A stretch of DNA of 64,000 nt from Aedes albopictus (GCF_035046485.1 NC_085138.1:294296256-294360255); one strand, 5' to 3'. Positions 45,650 to 57,676 are shown, counted from the stretch's first letter. Translations and numbers: made by a program. Notes: generated by a model not told the origin, from the letters alone.

Positions 45650-46661
45650 ACTTCTTCAGTGTCGAGCACTCGAGAACAGTGCGCTAGAATGCTCACTTCG
45701 TGACTGCCGCTCTCCATCCTCGATCACGCTCAATGCTCTCAAGATCATACTCCACCTGGTCTGCCCATCGTGTTCTCTGCGCCCCGCGCCTTCCTGTGCC
45801 AACCGGATCTGTAACGAACACCAACTTCGCATGGTTGTGGTACGGCATTTTTGCAACATGACCTGCCCATCGTATCCTTCCGGCTTTTGCCACTTTCTGG
45901 AAGCTTAGTTCAACGTAAAGTGCAGCGAGCTCGTGGTTCATCCTTCTCCGCCACAACCATTCTCCTGCACGCCGACGAAGATCGTCCTTAGCACACGTCG
46001 CTTGAAACCTCCGAGTGCTTGCAAGTCCTCCTCGAGCATGGTCCATGTCTCGTGTCCGTAGAGGACCACCGGTCTTATCAACGTCTTGTACAAGGTGCAC
46101 TTGGTGCGTTGGTGAATCTTTTAAGACCGCAGTTTCGTCTGGAGCCCATAGTAGACACGACTTCCACTGGATGATGCGCCTTAGTATTTCACGGCTCTGA
46201 TTGTTGTCAACCGTCAGTAAGGATCCGAGGTAGACGAATTCCTCCACTACCTCAAAGGTATCCCCGGCTATCGTCACATTACTACCTAGACAGACCCGGT
46301 CGTTTCCGGTTCCGTCTACCATCATGTACTTTGTTTTGGACGCATTCACCAACAGTCCGACCTAGGTACCTGGTATTTACGGCATTTCTGGAGAATTCGC
46401 CATACGGTGAAGATCTGGTCCGTTGTCGACCGGCCGTCGATGAAGCCGGCTTGATAACTTACCACGAACTCGTTCGTTTTTGGTGACAGACGACGGAAGA
46501 TGATCTGGGATAACACTTTGTAGGCAGCATTCAAAATGGTGAATGCTTTGAAGTTTCCACATTCCAAATAGTCGCCTTCCTTCCACTCCTCCGGTAGCTG
46601 TTTGGTTTCCTAGATCCTGACTATCAACCGGTGCAGACAGGTAGCCAACTTTTCTGGGCCC
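45650..46661 (-). pseudogene. RTE-type LINE, 3' part of the polyprotein
   Basis: On the minus strand, GPEKLATCLHRL (46625-46660), LNAAYKVLSQIIFRRLS and SYQAGFIDGRSTTDQIFT (46390-46550) match the start of an RTE-clade reverse transcriptase. The frame then jumps near 46350 directly to NASKTKYMMVDG and VEEFVYLGSLLT. It ends with AKAGRIRWAGHVAKMP and GRRGAQRTRWADQVEYDL. The central reverse-transcriptase blocks, including the catalytic xxDD box, are deleted. In-frame stops and a frameshift are also present, so it is inactive. The upstream part lies at 49400-50462, beyond an inserted LINE. Confidence 0.85.
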
Positions 46662-47352
46662 ATCTTTTTTTTTTTGTAAAATCCTTTTATTGCGTCTAAT
46701 AGATATATAAAATACATAGTTATCTAAACCTACATTGTTTTCTGGTGTTTCTATTATGTAACAAAAGTATTTTGCCAACTGTTTCATTATGCTACGTTTA
46801 CAATTCCTATTCAGCTGTCTCAGAACGGGGTATATGAAATCTTCAGGTTCGTATCTATTCAGACAAGGTGCTTCTACTATAATTCTGCGCCTTTGATATC
46901 TCTAAATTTGACGTACACGTTGGCATCGAAAAGTTTTATGAACAACTGTTTCGAGTTCTCCAGGGCAATCGTCACAGTTTGGATCATCAATCACGTTTCT
47001 TAGGAAAAGGAGTTCTTTATGTTTGATTTTTTGTGCATAATGGTGTACCAGATAGATCGTTCCTGAGAAGCTAACGGGCTGGAGTGTAGATTTCTGTATA
47101 CTGTTCCCCAATTTCGCTGTTGTGCTGACATAAACCCTGGGTCAGGAAGCTGTCCTATAAGGTGTTGATATATACCTTGCGACGACAAGGCATCTTGACG
47201 GTGGTCCGGTAGAGTTGCCAGTTGGTTGATAGCTAATGTGATGTGGTTGCACACTACCGGTATTGAGATGTTCCGATCTAGTAGAAAACTTCGAAGAAAT
47301 GGAAGCTCATCTGCCATGGACATTAGACGATTAGTAAGCATGTCTACTGTAG

Positions 47353-47440
47353 CTTTCTTTCTACACAATGTAGGTTTAGACCAGCTTTCTACACAATGTA
47401 GGTTTAGACCACCTTTCTACACAATGTAGGTTTATACCAT
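47353..47440 (-). repeat. Three 28-bp tandem copies inside the LINE RT frame
   Basis: TTTCTACACAATGTAGGTTT plus 8 bp repeats three times at 28-bp spacing. Since 28 is not a multiple of three, the expansion breaks the frame between the RT core (47376-48173) and its C-terminal part (47000-47368). Confidence 0.85.
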
Positions 47441-48173
47441 CTCGGGGTTTTGGCAAGATGAGGCTCGCAAATGCTATTCTTTGCAGAGGCTGTCCATACC
47501 AAATAAATTTTCCGTACTCAGTTCGTATTTTGTTTATATACGTCTGAGTATTCGCTGTGTTCAATGCCATGTACAGTAGCTTGGAGCTTATGTATGCATT
47601 AAGCAAAATTACTTTTTGAATGATGTTCAATTTTCTCGGATTCTGGAACCAAATTCTGCTCTTGATGCCTTGTAGAACGTTTTCCCATTTTTTCTTCCGA
47701 GCTTGCTGGACATTCTCGCCATACACAACTCCGAGGATATTGATGGAATTTTCTATATTCAGCCATTTCGTTGCGCCTGTTAGATTCACGTTGCCGATCA
47801 TAATCGCAGCTGATTTTCGTCTGTTTAGAATCGCCCCAGAGGTTGCACCAAGATGTTGAAAAATTTCAGTTACAGCCACAACCATTACTTCATTATCCAT
47901 TAACATCGAGATATCATCTGCATACGCATTGAGAACTGCATTTTTAAAACTTCGTTTGGTGTTGTCCAGCAAGGGCTGCAGATAGATCACAAAGAGATAC
48001 ATGGATAATGGATCTCCCTGTCGCACCGATCCTTCTATCTTGAACTGTTGCGTAAGGCGCCTATTCACCAGGATTCTGGAGAAGGACTGGTTCCATATTG
48101 TTGACAGAAGTTCGACAAGTTGCGGGTTGAAATTCATTTTTGTCATGGCTTCTCTGAGAAACTGACGGCTCAC
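47376..48173 (-). pseudogene. L1/Tx1-type reverse transcriptase core
   Basis: A 265-codon frame containing GSVRQGDPLSMYLFVIYLQP near residue 50 and the catalytic AYADDISML near residue 83. It continues through the thumb region (INILGVVYGE, KLLYMALNTA) to INLHCVERWSKP, where the 28-bp tandem repeat interrupts it. The catalytic aspartates are intact. Upstream, FDHTFDRVSRQFLREAM continues the fold, but a frameshift separates it from the GYRLISLL block at 48290-48610. Confidence 0.85.
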
Positions 48174-49399
48174 TCGATCGAATGTATGATCAAAGTCAAG
48201 ACTAACAATGAATTTCTGCGACGGTGTTTCAAACTACAAATTTCATCAAGTATTCGACCAGTGGTTTCAAATATAGTTTTGTTACCATTTCAACACTTTT
48301 GGTTGTTCGATAGAACTAGTGGTATCATGCTGTGAAGCCGTTGCTTGATTATTCGAGCAAGAAGTTTGTAGTCGTAATTAAGTAACGAAATGAGACGGTA
48401 TCCATGGATAGTATTGTCCCGACCTTTATTTTTGATAAGCACAATAATAGAAATCAATCGTAGAAATCCCTGCTTGCGTGTCCTTGAAGAGCATCGTTCA
48501 TGACATGTGTGAATTCGTCTTTTATGATTCGCCACGTTTTTGGTAGAATTCCTTGGGTAGGCCGTCAGATCCTGGCGATTTCCAAGGAGCGCTGGTTTTG
48601 AATGTATCAAAAATGTCGTCTGTAGTAACGGGTTGCATGATGTTTTTCGTTATCAGGATTTCCGGCTGGAATTGCCTTTGAAGGGTTGAAGCTTTCAGAT
48701 GGCTCTCTTTCCTCAAATGCGTATAGTTCTCGAAAGTAGGTTTGTATTATTCCGCTAATCTTGTTCGGGTCCTCAACATCCTCGCCATTTACAGTTGAAA
48801 GAGAATTTATTGTTGTTTTAGCTGGCTTTCCGTATGCCTCCGCGACATGGAACAATGTGGTTGATTCCCCGGACATGAATGTTTGATTGGTCCTTCGAAA
48901 GTAGTCCGGAAAGGATCGTTGGTGACGTAGCATTTGTGATTTGATTCTGTTGATGTTGGTAAGTTGTTCAGCATTTCCATAGTAGTTGTTATACGCATCT
49001 AGTAAACAACTGCAATACAACTCAATTGTTTCCCGAAATTCTCTATGGATAATAGAGGACCGCCATTTCAGGAAAGAGATGTCGACCTTGGGTTTGGTAA
49101 ATCTAATCCACCAATCAATCCACGATCTGAAGTTGCCTCGCGAGCGTGCCCAGTATGCCTACTTTCTTGAAAATTCCTCCAATATCTCCGGATCGTTCAA
49201 AACATGTGGTGGTTGAAGTCTCCATATACCTCGTCCAGGTGGCGTGACAAGGTTTGGTAGAACTATCTGAATGATATAGGTCTTGTGATCGAAGAAAGAT
49301 ATGACGGAAAAGTTGATAGTTCTCAAACCGCGCTTTAAGGAGTTGGAAATCAGAATTCGGTCTAGTCGGGATTCTGCGATACAATTCTTATCAGCTGCT

Positions 49400-50462
49400 T
49401 TGTTGGGTTTGAGCTGGTGAATGCCATCCTCAACTTCCCTCAGCGTGGGGGTTGATCATTTCCGTCGTCTGCTGCACTGGCGTAGCCAGTTTTCTCTGTT
49501 GCCATGATATCCCGTGCTTACGTTCTTCACACCATTCAGGTGTTGACGAAGTGCTGCTTCCACCTTTCGATCACCTCACGTCCGTCCATCAAGATACTCC
49601 CGTCCTTATCCCTGCATGTTTTGGCTCACGGCACGAAGTTGTTCCGGGATGCGTTCAGCTTCTGGTAGAATTTCCGTGTTTCATGGGAACGGCACAGCAG
49701 TTCCATTTCCTCGCATTCCGCTTCTTTCAGGCGGCGCTTTTTTCCCCGAACGAGGCGGGTCTGCTGCTTCCGCTTCTGTTTGTAACTTTCCACGTTCTGC
49801 CGAGTTCCTTGCTAAATCATTACCGCCCGTGCTGCTTTTTTCTCCTCTAACTCCTCGTCGAACCATTACTGCCGTGAATCGCATATCAGTCTCATCTTTG
49901 CTGGATTTCCTATGCAAATGGGACAGATATGCGATTCACGGCAGATTAGTTCCGTCAAGTCTGGAGATGCTCTTGGCTGCGTCGTTGATGGTTGATTTTA
50001 CTGTATTCCAGAAGTCCTCTAGAAACGTCACCTGCTTTTCCCCCGTCTGGCAACGTTGCCCCGAGGTTCTGCACGTATGCTGAGACGACATTCGGGTGTT
50101 TCAGTCGTTCTAGGTTGAACCGTGGCGGTCGTCGGTACCGTACATTCTTGATGACGGAATGTTTTGGGCGCAGTTTGATCGTTACCAAGTAGTGGCCAGA
50201 GTTGATGTTAGCGCTACGAGAGTTCCTGATTATCGATAATGTCGGAGAAGTCCGCTCCATCAAAGAAGGTGATGAGTCGTAGGCCAGCTTAATTCCTCCT
50301 CCTGGCCTACCTGAGCGTTTTGGTCTCTTAAAATGATCTTAACGCCTTGGCATGGGCAACAGACGTATTCGCGTCTGAGCTATGCGTAGTTATCATCAGT
50401 GCTTCTGGAGTAAGGGCTGTGCACGTTGATTATACTGAAGTTGATTCCGTTGCAATTGTTTT
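49400..50462 (-). pseudogene. RTE-type LINE, endonuclease and linker part
   Basis: Reading the minus strand downward from 50462: INFSIINVHSPYS and VKIILRDQNAQVGQEE (endonuclease, about 50280-50460), FFDGADFSDIID, then SGHYLVTIKLRPK and NVRYRRPPRFNLERL (50085-50200). A basic linker follows (SHETRKFYQKLNASRNNF, about 49620-49690) and then GSILMDGREVIERWKQHF (49550-49605). Several stops and frameshifts are present. The element is 5'-truncated near 50462. Its continuation is at 45650-46661 across the inserted L1/Tx1-type LINE. Confidence 0.85.
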
Positions 50463-51580
50463 CGATGGATTACTAGCAATATGATTTTTGAGAGTTTTTT
50501 TTAGATCAATTCTAAAAAAAATCCTAAATCATGCAAAAAGGCAGACACCATATCTGTAACCAAATCTCTTAATTCAGAATTTTTATTGTTATACATTCAT
50601 AGATCTGCTTAAGTCCCACATAAAACAAACCGTGCGTGCTTCGCGATGGATCGAAAACCGATTTACGCGGATGTGGAAAGCAATCATCATTAATAGCTTC
50701 TCGCACTCAGCTACCTGAAGAAAGGGAGTGGAAGCGGCAAGAAGCCGGCGGCAGCACCGCTACTTACTACCTTCTGCTGTTGGTTTGTTGCTGAACTGAA
50801 ATGGGCGAAGTTCAGTGCGCCTTGTTCGTGGCGGCGGCAGTCTTCACTCTCCAGACCCAGGCCTACCGAAGTTTTGGCACGAGCAAATGAAAAGTAAAAA
50901 TTGAATGAATCAATATGAATGATCGCTAATGGGGAGAGATTTCGCTCGGAACTCGGTGTGTCTGTTCGTTCGAGTGCGGAGCGATCAACGTATGTGTGTT
51001 CCGTCGAGCTAAGGTATTGCTCTTTTCCTTCTACTTAATTGTTGAAACTCCAATACGTACACCGGAGGGTGTGGTTGTTGTAAGCTGCAATGAGCTTCGT
51101 TGATTGCCATCGGTTGGGGATCTGCTGTAAGGCAGAAAAGGCTATATATCTACCACCCAGTAGGAAAAGCGATGAACGCAGCAAGCAGCACGCGATTCAT
51201 TGAGCAAGCAGAGCTTTTGTGCGGAAAGTGCTCTTTTACCGGTGGGGCACACCTGTGCCAGCTGCTGTATATACACCTGTAGTCAATTTGTCACCGTCGT
51301 CGTCTTCGTCGCCGTCGTCGTCTTCGATCGCGGAGATGGAACGGGCACGAGCGAGAGCCGCGTAAGATCGCAGGAATTTGTGCCCTGTAGTGATGCTTTC
51401 ATCCGGAGCTCGGGAGTCATTCGCGTGAGTCACACACAACTTTCAGTTGTCACTGGACGTTGAGGAAACTTACGGTTGAATAGAATATGGATGGATTTAG
51501 AAACAGTCTAAATAGTTTTTTAGTGTACAATTTTGCGAATGATATGAACACTTTTTGTATGGTTTACGTACTGTAGCGTA
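50463..51580. other. Single-copy region with GC-rich island and GTCGTC tract
   Basis: 50640-51460 has balanced to GC-rich composition, a CGGCGGCAG stretch (50747-50760), TATATATCTACC near 51150 and a GTCGTCGTCTTCGTCGCCG tract at about 51295-51330. Frames on both strands (51200-51463 +, 51236-51439 -) reflect the trinucleotide bias. It may be a promoter or conserved non-coding element of a nearby gene. Confidence 0.4.
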
Positions 51581-51975
51581 CACTCAGCGAAAAAAACTAG
51601 CGAAATTCATCGAAATACCTTATGAAAATTTGCTATAATTAATTCTTATGGATGACATAAGAATACAGTATAAAAATTGATCGTGCTTGCTATGACAAAT
51701 TTCATAAGATAGACTTATGAAAAGAACAAAAAAATCTTAAAATGATGCAGACTGGATTCGATCCATGAACGTCGGGATCACCGAGCCCGTGTTTTATCCA
51801 CACGGCTACCGACGCTTGAGAATTCCATGTTGCTAAACATGAATAAAAGCCAAGCTGAGAGATGATTTTACGCCATAGAGGGACCTTATGATATTCATCC
51901 GAAACATTATGAATTATTTAAAGACCGTTTCATAAGTTGGGCCTTATGGGAATCTTAAGGTTATTTGGCTGAGTG
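51581..51975. mobile_element. TA-flanked MITE enclosing a tRNA-like sequence
   Basis: The termini CACTCAGC and GCTGAGTG are flanked by TA. CTTATGA/TCATAAG words repeat along the element. In the middle, the minus strand reads GTCGGTAGCCGTGTGGATAA and, further on, GGATCGAATCCAG, i.e. A-box- and B-box-like elements (about 51750-51822). Confidence 0.65.
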
Positions 51976-52723
51976 TATAATTCACCTTGTTTCGCACACA
52001 GGCAACTATTTTTACAATGAAGTTACACGGTGTGCCAAAAAACCGTTATTAACAAATAAAAATGTCCACCCAAATGTCACCCGGCATTCGAAAGATATAC
52101 TATTCTAGTCTCCTCCAAAAAAATTGAAAATGTCTCATCGAGGGAAATTGAAGTTTTTGTGATTTGAAGATTTTGAGCCATTTCCATAGAATTTTCCTAT
52201 ATGAGTAAATATGTGCGCACGGTGCGCCTGAAACCATTGTTAACAAATAAAAAATATAAAGCATATTGATAACTGGTATTCGAAAGATATTCTATTATAG
52301 TAAAAAATCAAAAAATTTGAAAATGTTTCATCGAGGGAAATGCATGTTTTTACTGTTTGAAGATTTTCCTCTATTTTCGTAGAATTAGCTCTTATGTGGC
52401 AATATTGTCATGGGGTGTTTCAATGGCTCTTCAAATCATAAACAAATATTAATCAGTTCCACAAACACCATTCCAAAGATACGACATTCAAACAATTTAT
52501 CTGGAAATTTGACAACATTTCATTGCAACAATCGCAAATTACAGTGGTTTGAAAATATAAGTTATGATAAAGTATATTGAAAGTGTTAGTAAGTTCATAG
52601 AATATTCTTTAAATTTCACATGTGTACCAGCATCTTAAACTTTGATTATATATCACATTTTTTGCGATACTGTTACAAAACTCAATAGGTGTTTTAACGT
52701 GTTTATAGCGAGATTGTATGCAT

Positions 52724-53002
52724 CCTCTCCTCTTCTTGGCGTAACGTCCTCCTGGGACAAAGCCTGCTTCTCAGCTTAGTGTTCTATGAGCACTTCCACA
52801 GTTATTAACTGAGAGCTTCCTCTGCCAATGACCATTTTGCATGTGTATATCGTGTGGCAGGCACGAAGATACTCTATGCCCAAGGAAGTCAAGGAAATTT
52901 CTTTTACGAAAAGATCCTGGACCGACCGGGAATCGAACCCGTCACCCTCAGCATGGTCATGCTGAATACCCGTGCGTTTACCGCCTCGGCTATATGGGCC
53001 CT
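52724..53002 (-). mobile_element. Feilai-type SINE, copy 2
   Basis: Full-length on the minus strand, with the A box TATAGCCGAGGCGGTAAACG and B box GGGTTCGATTCCCGG. It is flanked by a perfect 15-bp target duplication CGAGATTGTATGCAT (52709-52723 and 53003-53017). Confidence 0.95.
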
Positions 53003-53403
53003 CGAGATTGTATGCATATCCCCAATTAAATTGGAATCAAAGTTTAAAACTGTTGTTACTGATAATCATTCAAATGAAATATTTATAAATTCACGGAAAA
53101 CACGTTGGTAACATGACGTATAAAGCTGGCTAGGAAAACGATTGGCATTTGGGTTTACTTCAAGAGCTTCAACATCTTAAACATTATACCAACGATTTTC
53201 AAAGCCTCCTAAGAACACCAAAACCTTGGGCCACAGAGAAACAGACGTATTATTTGGAACAAAATGCGATTAAAATCATCGTCACGAAAACATAATCTCC
53301 CAATGCTAATCACGCTGTATTTCGCAAACTCACTAAGTAGATAGCGGTGGAGAGCAAACGTCAAACAAGAGCGAAAACGATGCGAGTGCCGTGAGCGACA
53401 GAT

Positions 53404-53601
53404 TTGCGAACTACAAAATATTTGAACTATCCGTTAAAAGATAAAACGATGGGAAATAAGTGGAGTAAGACGTCTGTTTGTCTGTGCTTGGGTTGTGAAC
53501 TTCAATTCTCGTCCACCATGAAACGTTTTAAAATTCACCGACAAGATACTTATCACGTGCTTAAAAACAGAAAACATGGCACTCTTAGAAAGTTTATGTA
53601 A
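53404..53601 (+). CDS. Uncharacterised 65-codon frame inside the element
   Basis: The translation is basic, with a cysteine cluster (VCLCLGCELQF) and KIHRQDTYHVLKNRKHG near the C end. The paired Cys and His residues faintly recall a zinc finger but fit no standard spacing. It sits between the two arms where a transposase remnant would be expected. Probably non-functional. Confidence 0.2.
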   Translation: MRTTKYLNYPLKDKTMGNKWSKTSVCLCLGCELQFSSTMKRFKIHRQDTYHVLKNRKHGTLRKFM

Positions 53602-53801
53602 TCAAAGCTCACGGCGTGCCATATTTTTATTTGTATTCGAGTAGCAGGTAGAACTATTGAATATTAATTAGATTCTCAAACCACGGTAATTTACATTCCT
53701 CTCATGTCTCAATGAAATGTTGTCAAATTTTCAAAGAATTTTCTTGAATATTGTACTCTTGGAATTTGTAAAACTCATTGCACCGTTTAACACTAGTTTG
53801 C

Positions 53802-53977
53802 GTTATGGGATGAGAAAAAAAGAATAGGAGGTTGGGACCCTAGAAACCCTAATGTTCCAAGGTATCAATTCAAACTTCGGTCATAAACTGTGAAGTCCCG
53901 TTCCAATATTTTTCGAAAATTCTTTCAATATGACATTTCTAGGGTTGCAAAAGCCTGTTTTTTTCTCATCCCATAAC
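53802..53977. mobile_element. Small MITE with GTTATGGGATGAGAAAAAA termini
   Basis: 176 bp bounded by GTTATGGGATGAGAAAAAA and TTTTTTCTCATCCCATAAC. It is nested in the 52.0-54.4 kb element. Confidence 0.7.
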
Positions 53978-54399
53978 ACGTTTTTTTTTAATTTTGCGTG
54001 AATTTTTGTATTGTGTGTGTAATTTTAATATGAAGAGCACCGTATGACAATATTCCTATAAAATCTTCAAACAGTAAAAACTTTGGTTTCCCTCGACTAA
54101 ACATTTTAAAATTTTCGGAGGTGATGCTATAATAGTATACCTTTCGAATGCCGGGTGTCAGTTTTGTGTACATTTTTATTTGCTAATCGCGGTTTCAGGC
54201 ACACCGTGCTCGCATATTTACTCATATAAGAAAATCCTATAGAAATGTCTCAAAATCTTCAAATAACAAATACTTTAGTTTCCCTCGATGAAACATTTTC
54301 AATTTTCAGAGGATATACTAGAATAGTATATCTTTCGAATGCCGGGTTCCATTTGGGTGGACATTTTTATTTGTTAATAACGGTTTTTGGCACACCGTG

Positions 54400-55265
54400 G
54401 TAGTTAAATATAGAAAAAAATGGTGAGCTCGTTTCATGTTTTGTTTTTGTTTTGCTTTGTATTTAGCTCCACCATTACGATTACATTATGTACATTATCA
54501 AGTCAAATCTAATTGGAATGCATTGACTTCGTGTGTTTTTTCTTAGTCGACAAACACTGTTGATTTGCCATTTTGCTTAAAAATATTCGACAAAAATGAA
54601 CCAAATTTGAAGCTGAATGAAAAAAAAACATGATTATATCATGCGATACACAGTCAAAGTGGTATCAATGAACATCAATTTGAAAACAAACATACCTACA
54701 ACCTGTAGATTTTGCCATTTTTTTTTCGACTATTTTGACATGCAACGCTTAGAAGTTGAAACTTCGCTCATCCAAACGCAGCGTTAGCTTTTAAAAAACC
54801 TTTCAGCTAATTAGCTTTCCATTTCCCTTGGCTACAGAGCTGGTCGATGCTTTTTTACCGTCCAGGCTTTCGTGGCTGCGAATACATCTAGGTACGCCAG
54901 GCCAGTTAATTAAATTTTTCACGCTTCACTCGAATGCGGAGCTACCAAACAACAAAACCGAATTCGTTCTTGCGTCGTGACGTGACGTCTACCATCACCG
55001 GTTCCGAGATGGTTGTGCTGCTGCTGCTGCTGCAACATAAGAGCCCCCCTTCAGGGTCAGGTTGGGTTCTGTGCAAATATCAACCGGTAACGAGTTTATT
55101 TACTGGCGTTTACTGTATGCCGACATCATTGTGGGTATACCCGCTGGCATTATGGTGTATACCGTAACACTCGGGAACCGAAAGTCAGCCAGCTCGAGAA
55201 ACCAGAATGCTTTCGGTGTAGGTAATAGACCATTCCCGGCCGATGGAATTACTAAATTTGTCATG
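54400..55265. other. Single-copy non-coding DNA with a balanced-composition stretch
   Basis: 54840-55250 has balanced composition and a GCTGCTGCTGCTGCTGC run at 55018-55036. Frames at 54934-55167 and 55062-55295 overlap and are not recognised. Confidence 0.4.
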
Positions 55266-55269
55266 TTAT

Positions 55270-56400
55270 TCAGTTCCTTTTACCCCACTAAATAAAAAAA
55301 AACAAAATTATTACATTGTTATTTTGTTTCAAAAGAATCAGCCAACGATTGTTATAAAACATGTATCGTTAGTAGTTCAAATAACAAAAATTCTAAGAAA
55401 AATTGTTCTAATTAAAACAAATAACAAGTTAGATATAATCATATCAGGATTATATCAATTTTTATTAGTCTAAACGAGATCATAACAAAATTATAACAAG
55501 TTCTGTTATATATTTCAGAACAAATTTGTTACAAGTTTTATTATAAATCTCTTGGCTCGAGTGACCAAATTACAAAAATTATTAATCTTTTTCACGACAA
55601 CAAAAACAATTTATAAGTTATCAAATGATTTAGTTACAAAACATATAACAAAAATTGCAATAAACGTGTTACGAAATTGTGTTAGAGACTATTATATTAT
55701 AATGCATAATATAACAAATGTTGTTATACATCTGGTTGGTATCAGTAGGTCGGCTCCAGAGGCACGTTCTCCTCCATTTGGGAAATTTGTGCCATACATC
55801 TGGTTTAATAAATGAAACAAGTTTTCTTATAATTTAGTTACTAAAATAATAACACATGTTAATATAATTTTATTATGTCTATTCAAAAAAATCCTTATAC
55901 CTAGTTATTTATGTAACGAGTTGCAAAAAGTTGATTTTTTCAGCACGAGTCGTACATTTATCCAACGAGGCTTGCCGAGTTGGATAAATACGATGAGTGC
56001 TGAAAAAATCGAATTTTGCAACGAGTTCCATACAAAATTTTATGCAATGATTTTTCATAATGCAACTCATTTGAGTTGCATTATGAACATTATACAACTA
56101 TTTTTCATTATGCAACTCATTTCAGTTGCAATGATTTTTCATAATGCACCTCAAATGAGTTGCATTATGAACATTATACAACTATTTTTCATTATGCAAC
56201 TCATTTCAGTTGCATAATGAACCAGTTCGGAAAAATTGGCCAATATGATACCAAAATGAGTTAGATAAAATATAAATTATGATACTGAATTGCATAAACA
56301 TAATTATATCAACTGTATTGTTATTTTTATCAACAGTCGTCATAGTGATAGTTTTGTTATGATCTTGTTATGTGCTTCTGGTTGGGTACTAATACATTAA
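55270..56400. mobile_element. AT-rich TTGTTATAA-type element(s)
   Basis: The interval is packed with TTATAACAA/TTGTTATA words. It has related phrases CATCTGGTTGGTA (about 55730) and CTTCTGGTTGGGTA (about 56376), possibly the ends of two adjacent copies. A fragment GGCTCCAGAGGCACGTTCTC at 55752-55771 matches the segment at 29.88 kb. Boundaries are uncertain. Confidence 0.4.
55913..56245. repeat. GTAACGAGTTGCAAAAAG repeat, copy 1
   Basis: Contains nested palindromes, TTTATCCAACGAGGC paired with GAGTTGGATAAA, and GCAACTCATTTGAGTTGC, then GAACCAGTTCGGAAAAATTG. Copy 2 is inverted at about 60110-60412. Confidence 0.85.
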
Positions 56401-56654
56401 ATAATTCTCTTTGCTTCAATTCTTCTTGAAATTTTTAAAGCAGGTTATTCGAAAAGGGCATTCAAAGAGTGGAACTTTTAAGGATGTCTAGTGCTTAAAT
56501 TTGTCTTCCGAAGGCATTGAAGAGAAAAGTGTTAAGTTATAATTTAGAACAAATGTGATAAGAAAAATAAAACTTCGACCCTAATTCTGACAGGAATGGC
56601 CTATTTTGACTCGTAGCAGACCGGAATCTGAAATAAGAAGAGTAGGTTGCTGGC

Positions 56655-57091
56655 GCTGCTGCTGCTGCTGCTGCTGCTGTTGCATACCAAAGAGAGCATG
56701 AGAGCCCGAGGAAAATAATTCACAGCAAACAACACAAACCTAAGAACGGGGTTACGGTTAGGGGGAGCGTCTGGACCGTTTCTCTATTGCGAGAACTCCG
56801 TATCATAAAAATAATTACAAATTCATATCAGCGTGAACATGTGTTCTAGCGATGTTTCACTTTAAGTAGTTGCCCCGTTGCCATATCCATAATTTTATGA
56901 CTCCATATCCATGAGAATATTGTCTAACCATGCTGCTGCTGCTGTTGCAGCAGCTGAACATAGACAGGGCAGACAGATGGCGAGGTCGTTGTTTGCCCTG
57001 CGTTGACAACAACTGCGGACGATGCGCTGGCACAGTTTGCATTCGAATCACTAATTGAGGCAAATTTGTCCTGCTGCTGCTGCTGCTGCTA
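56655..57091. repeat. Three CTG/CAG tracts
   Basis: (CTG)n tracts lie at 56655-56682, 56931-56956 and 57071-57091 in otherwise balanced single-copy DNA. The frame at 56857-57063 (minus) is short and unassigned. Such tracts are common in insect neuronal gene UTRs and introns. Confidence 0.75.
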
Positions 57092-57539
57092 GAACGAGCA
57101 CAGCAATGGCACGTTCATTATCTTGATTTGAATCGCCATGGACCGAGAATGGTTGCAATTAATATCGATAGCAAGAACGGCGGTGCACCAGAAGGTGCTT
57201 CATGAGACACGTTATCATTAGTCATTTATGTATGATTCATAATTAGGGAATGATTAATGCATTTTTTGACAGCATTTGAAGTGTTCACAATTTCTAGGAA
57301 GTTTTTTGACATGTTGAATCCTTTCTAAACATGTAAACATTGACCACAAACCGCTCTCAATGACTGTAACTTTTTTGTTTGTGAACTGATTCAGAATAAC
57401 GTGTTGGCACTGCCAACTTGGCATGCATTAATGATTCAAAAAAGTAGTCATCTTCTGGGGTCATGTCCCCAATATTTCAGTTTAATAACTTCTTGATGAC
57501 CAAGTTTCAAGGTGATGAAATTTTAGATCTAATGATACA

Positions 57540-57625
57540 GAGTGTCTACTACCTGGAAAACCGGGAATACTCAGGGAATTTTATTTAATAGGGAAAACCC
57601 TGGATTACTCAGGGAAATTTTGCAC
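57540..57625. repeat. GTGTCTACTACCTGGAAAA repeat, copy 2
   Basis: Opens AGTGTCTACTACCTGGAAAA and continues with ACTCAGGGAAATTTT-type words. Partner of 20812-20900. Confidence 0.55.
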
Positions 57626-57676
57626 CAAAAAAAAAAAACATTGGGTGGTATGAATAAAAAGTAGCGAATTTTATTA

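Larger units (their letters stand above)
46662..49400 (-). mobile_element. L1/Tx1-type LINE inserted in the RTE-type LINE
   Basis: The 3' end is an A-rich tail on the minus strand (T-run at 46664-46675). Reading 5' to 3' on the minus strand: the end of the endonuclease region (KARFENYQLFRHIFLRSQDL), linker, reverse-transcriptase blocks SPGSDGLPKEFY, GYRLISLLNYDYKLLARII, RQGDPLS and AYADDIS, then a C-terminal CCHC knuckle (CDDCPGELETVVHKTFRC). It is 5'-truncated within the endonuclease. Frameshifts near 48175, 48290 and 48610 make it a pseudogene. Clade placement rests on motif style only. Confidence 0.8.
52026..54399. mobile_element. 2.4-kb element with ~400-bp inverted repeats
   Basis: The ends are CACGGTGTGCCAAAAAACCG and GGTTTTTGGCACACCGTG. 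Each arm (about 52026-52430 and 54000-54399) is itself two diverged tandem sub-repeats carrying ATTCGAAAGATAT and CATCGAGGGAAA. The interior contains a Feilai-type SINE, a small MITE and a 65-codon unrecognised frame (53404-53601). No transposase is seen. Confidence 0.8.
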
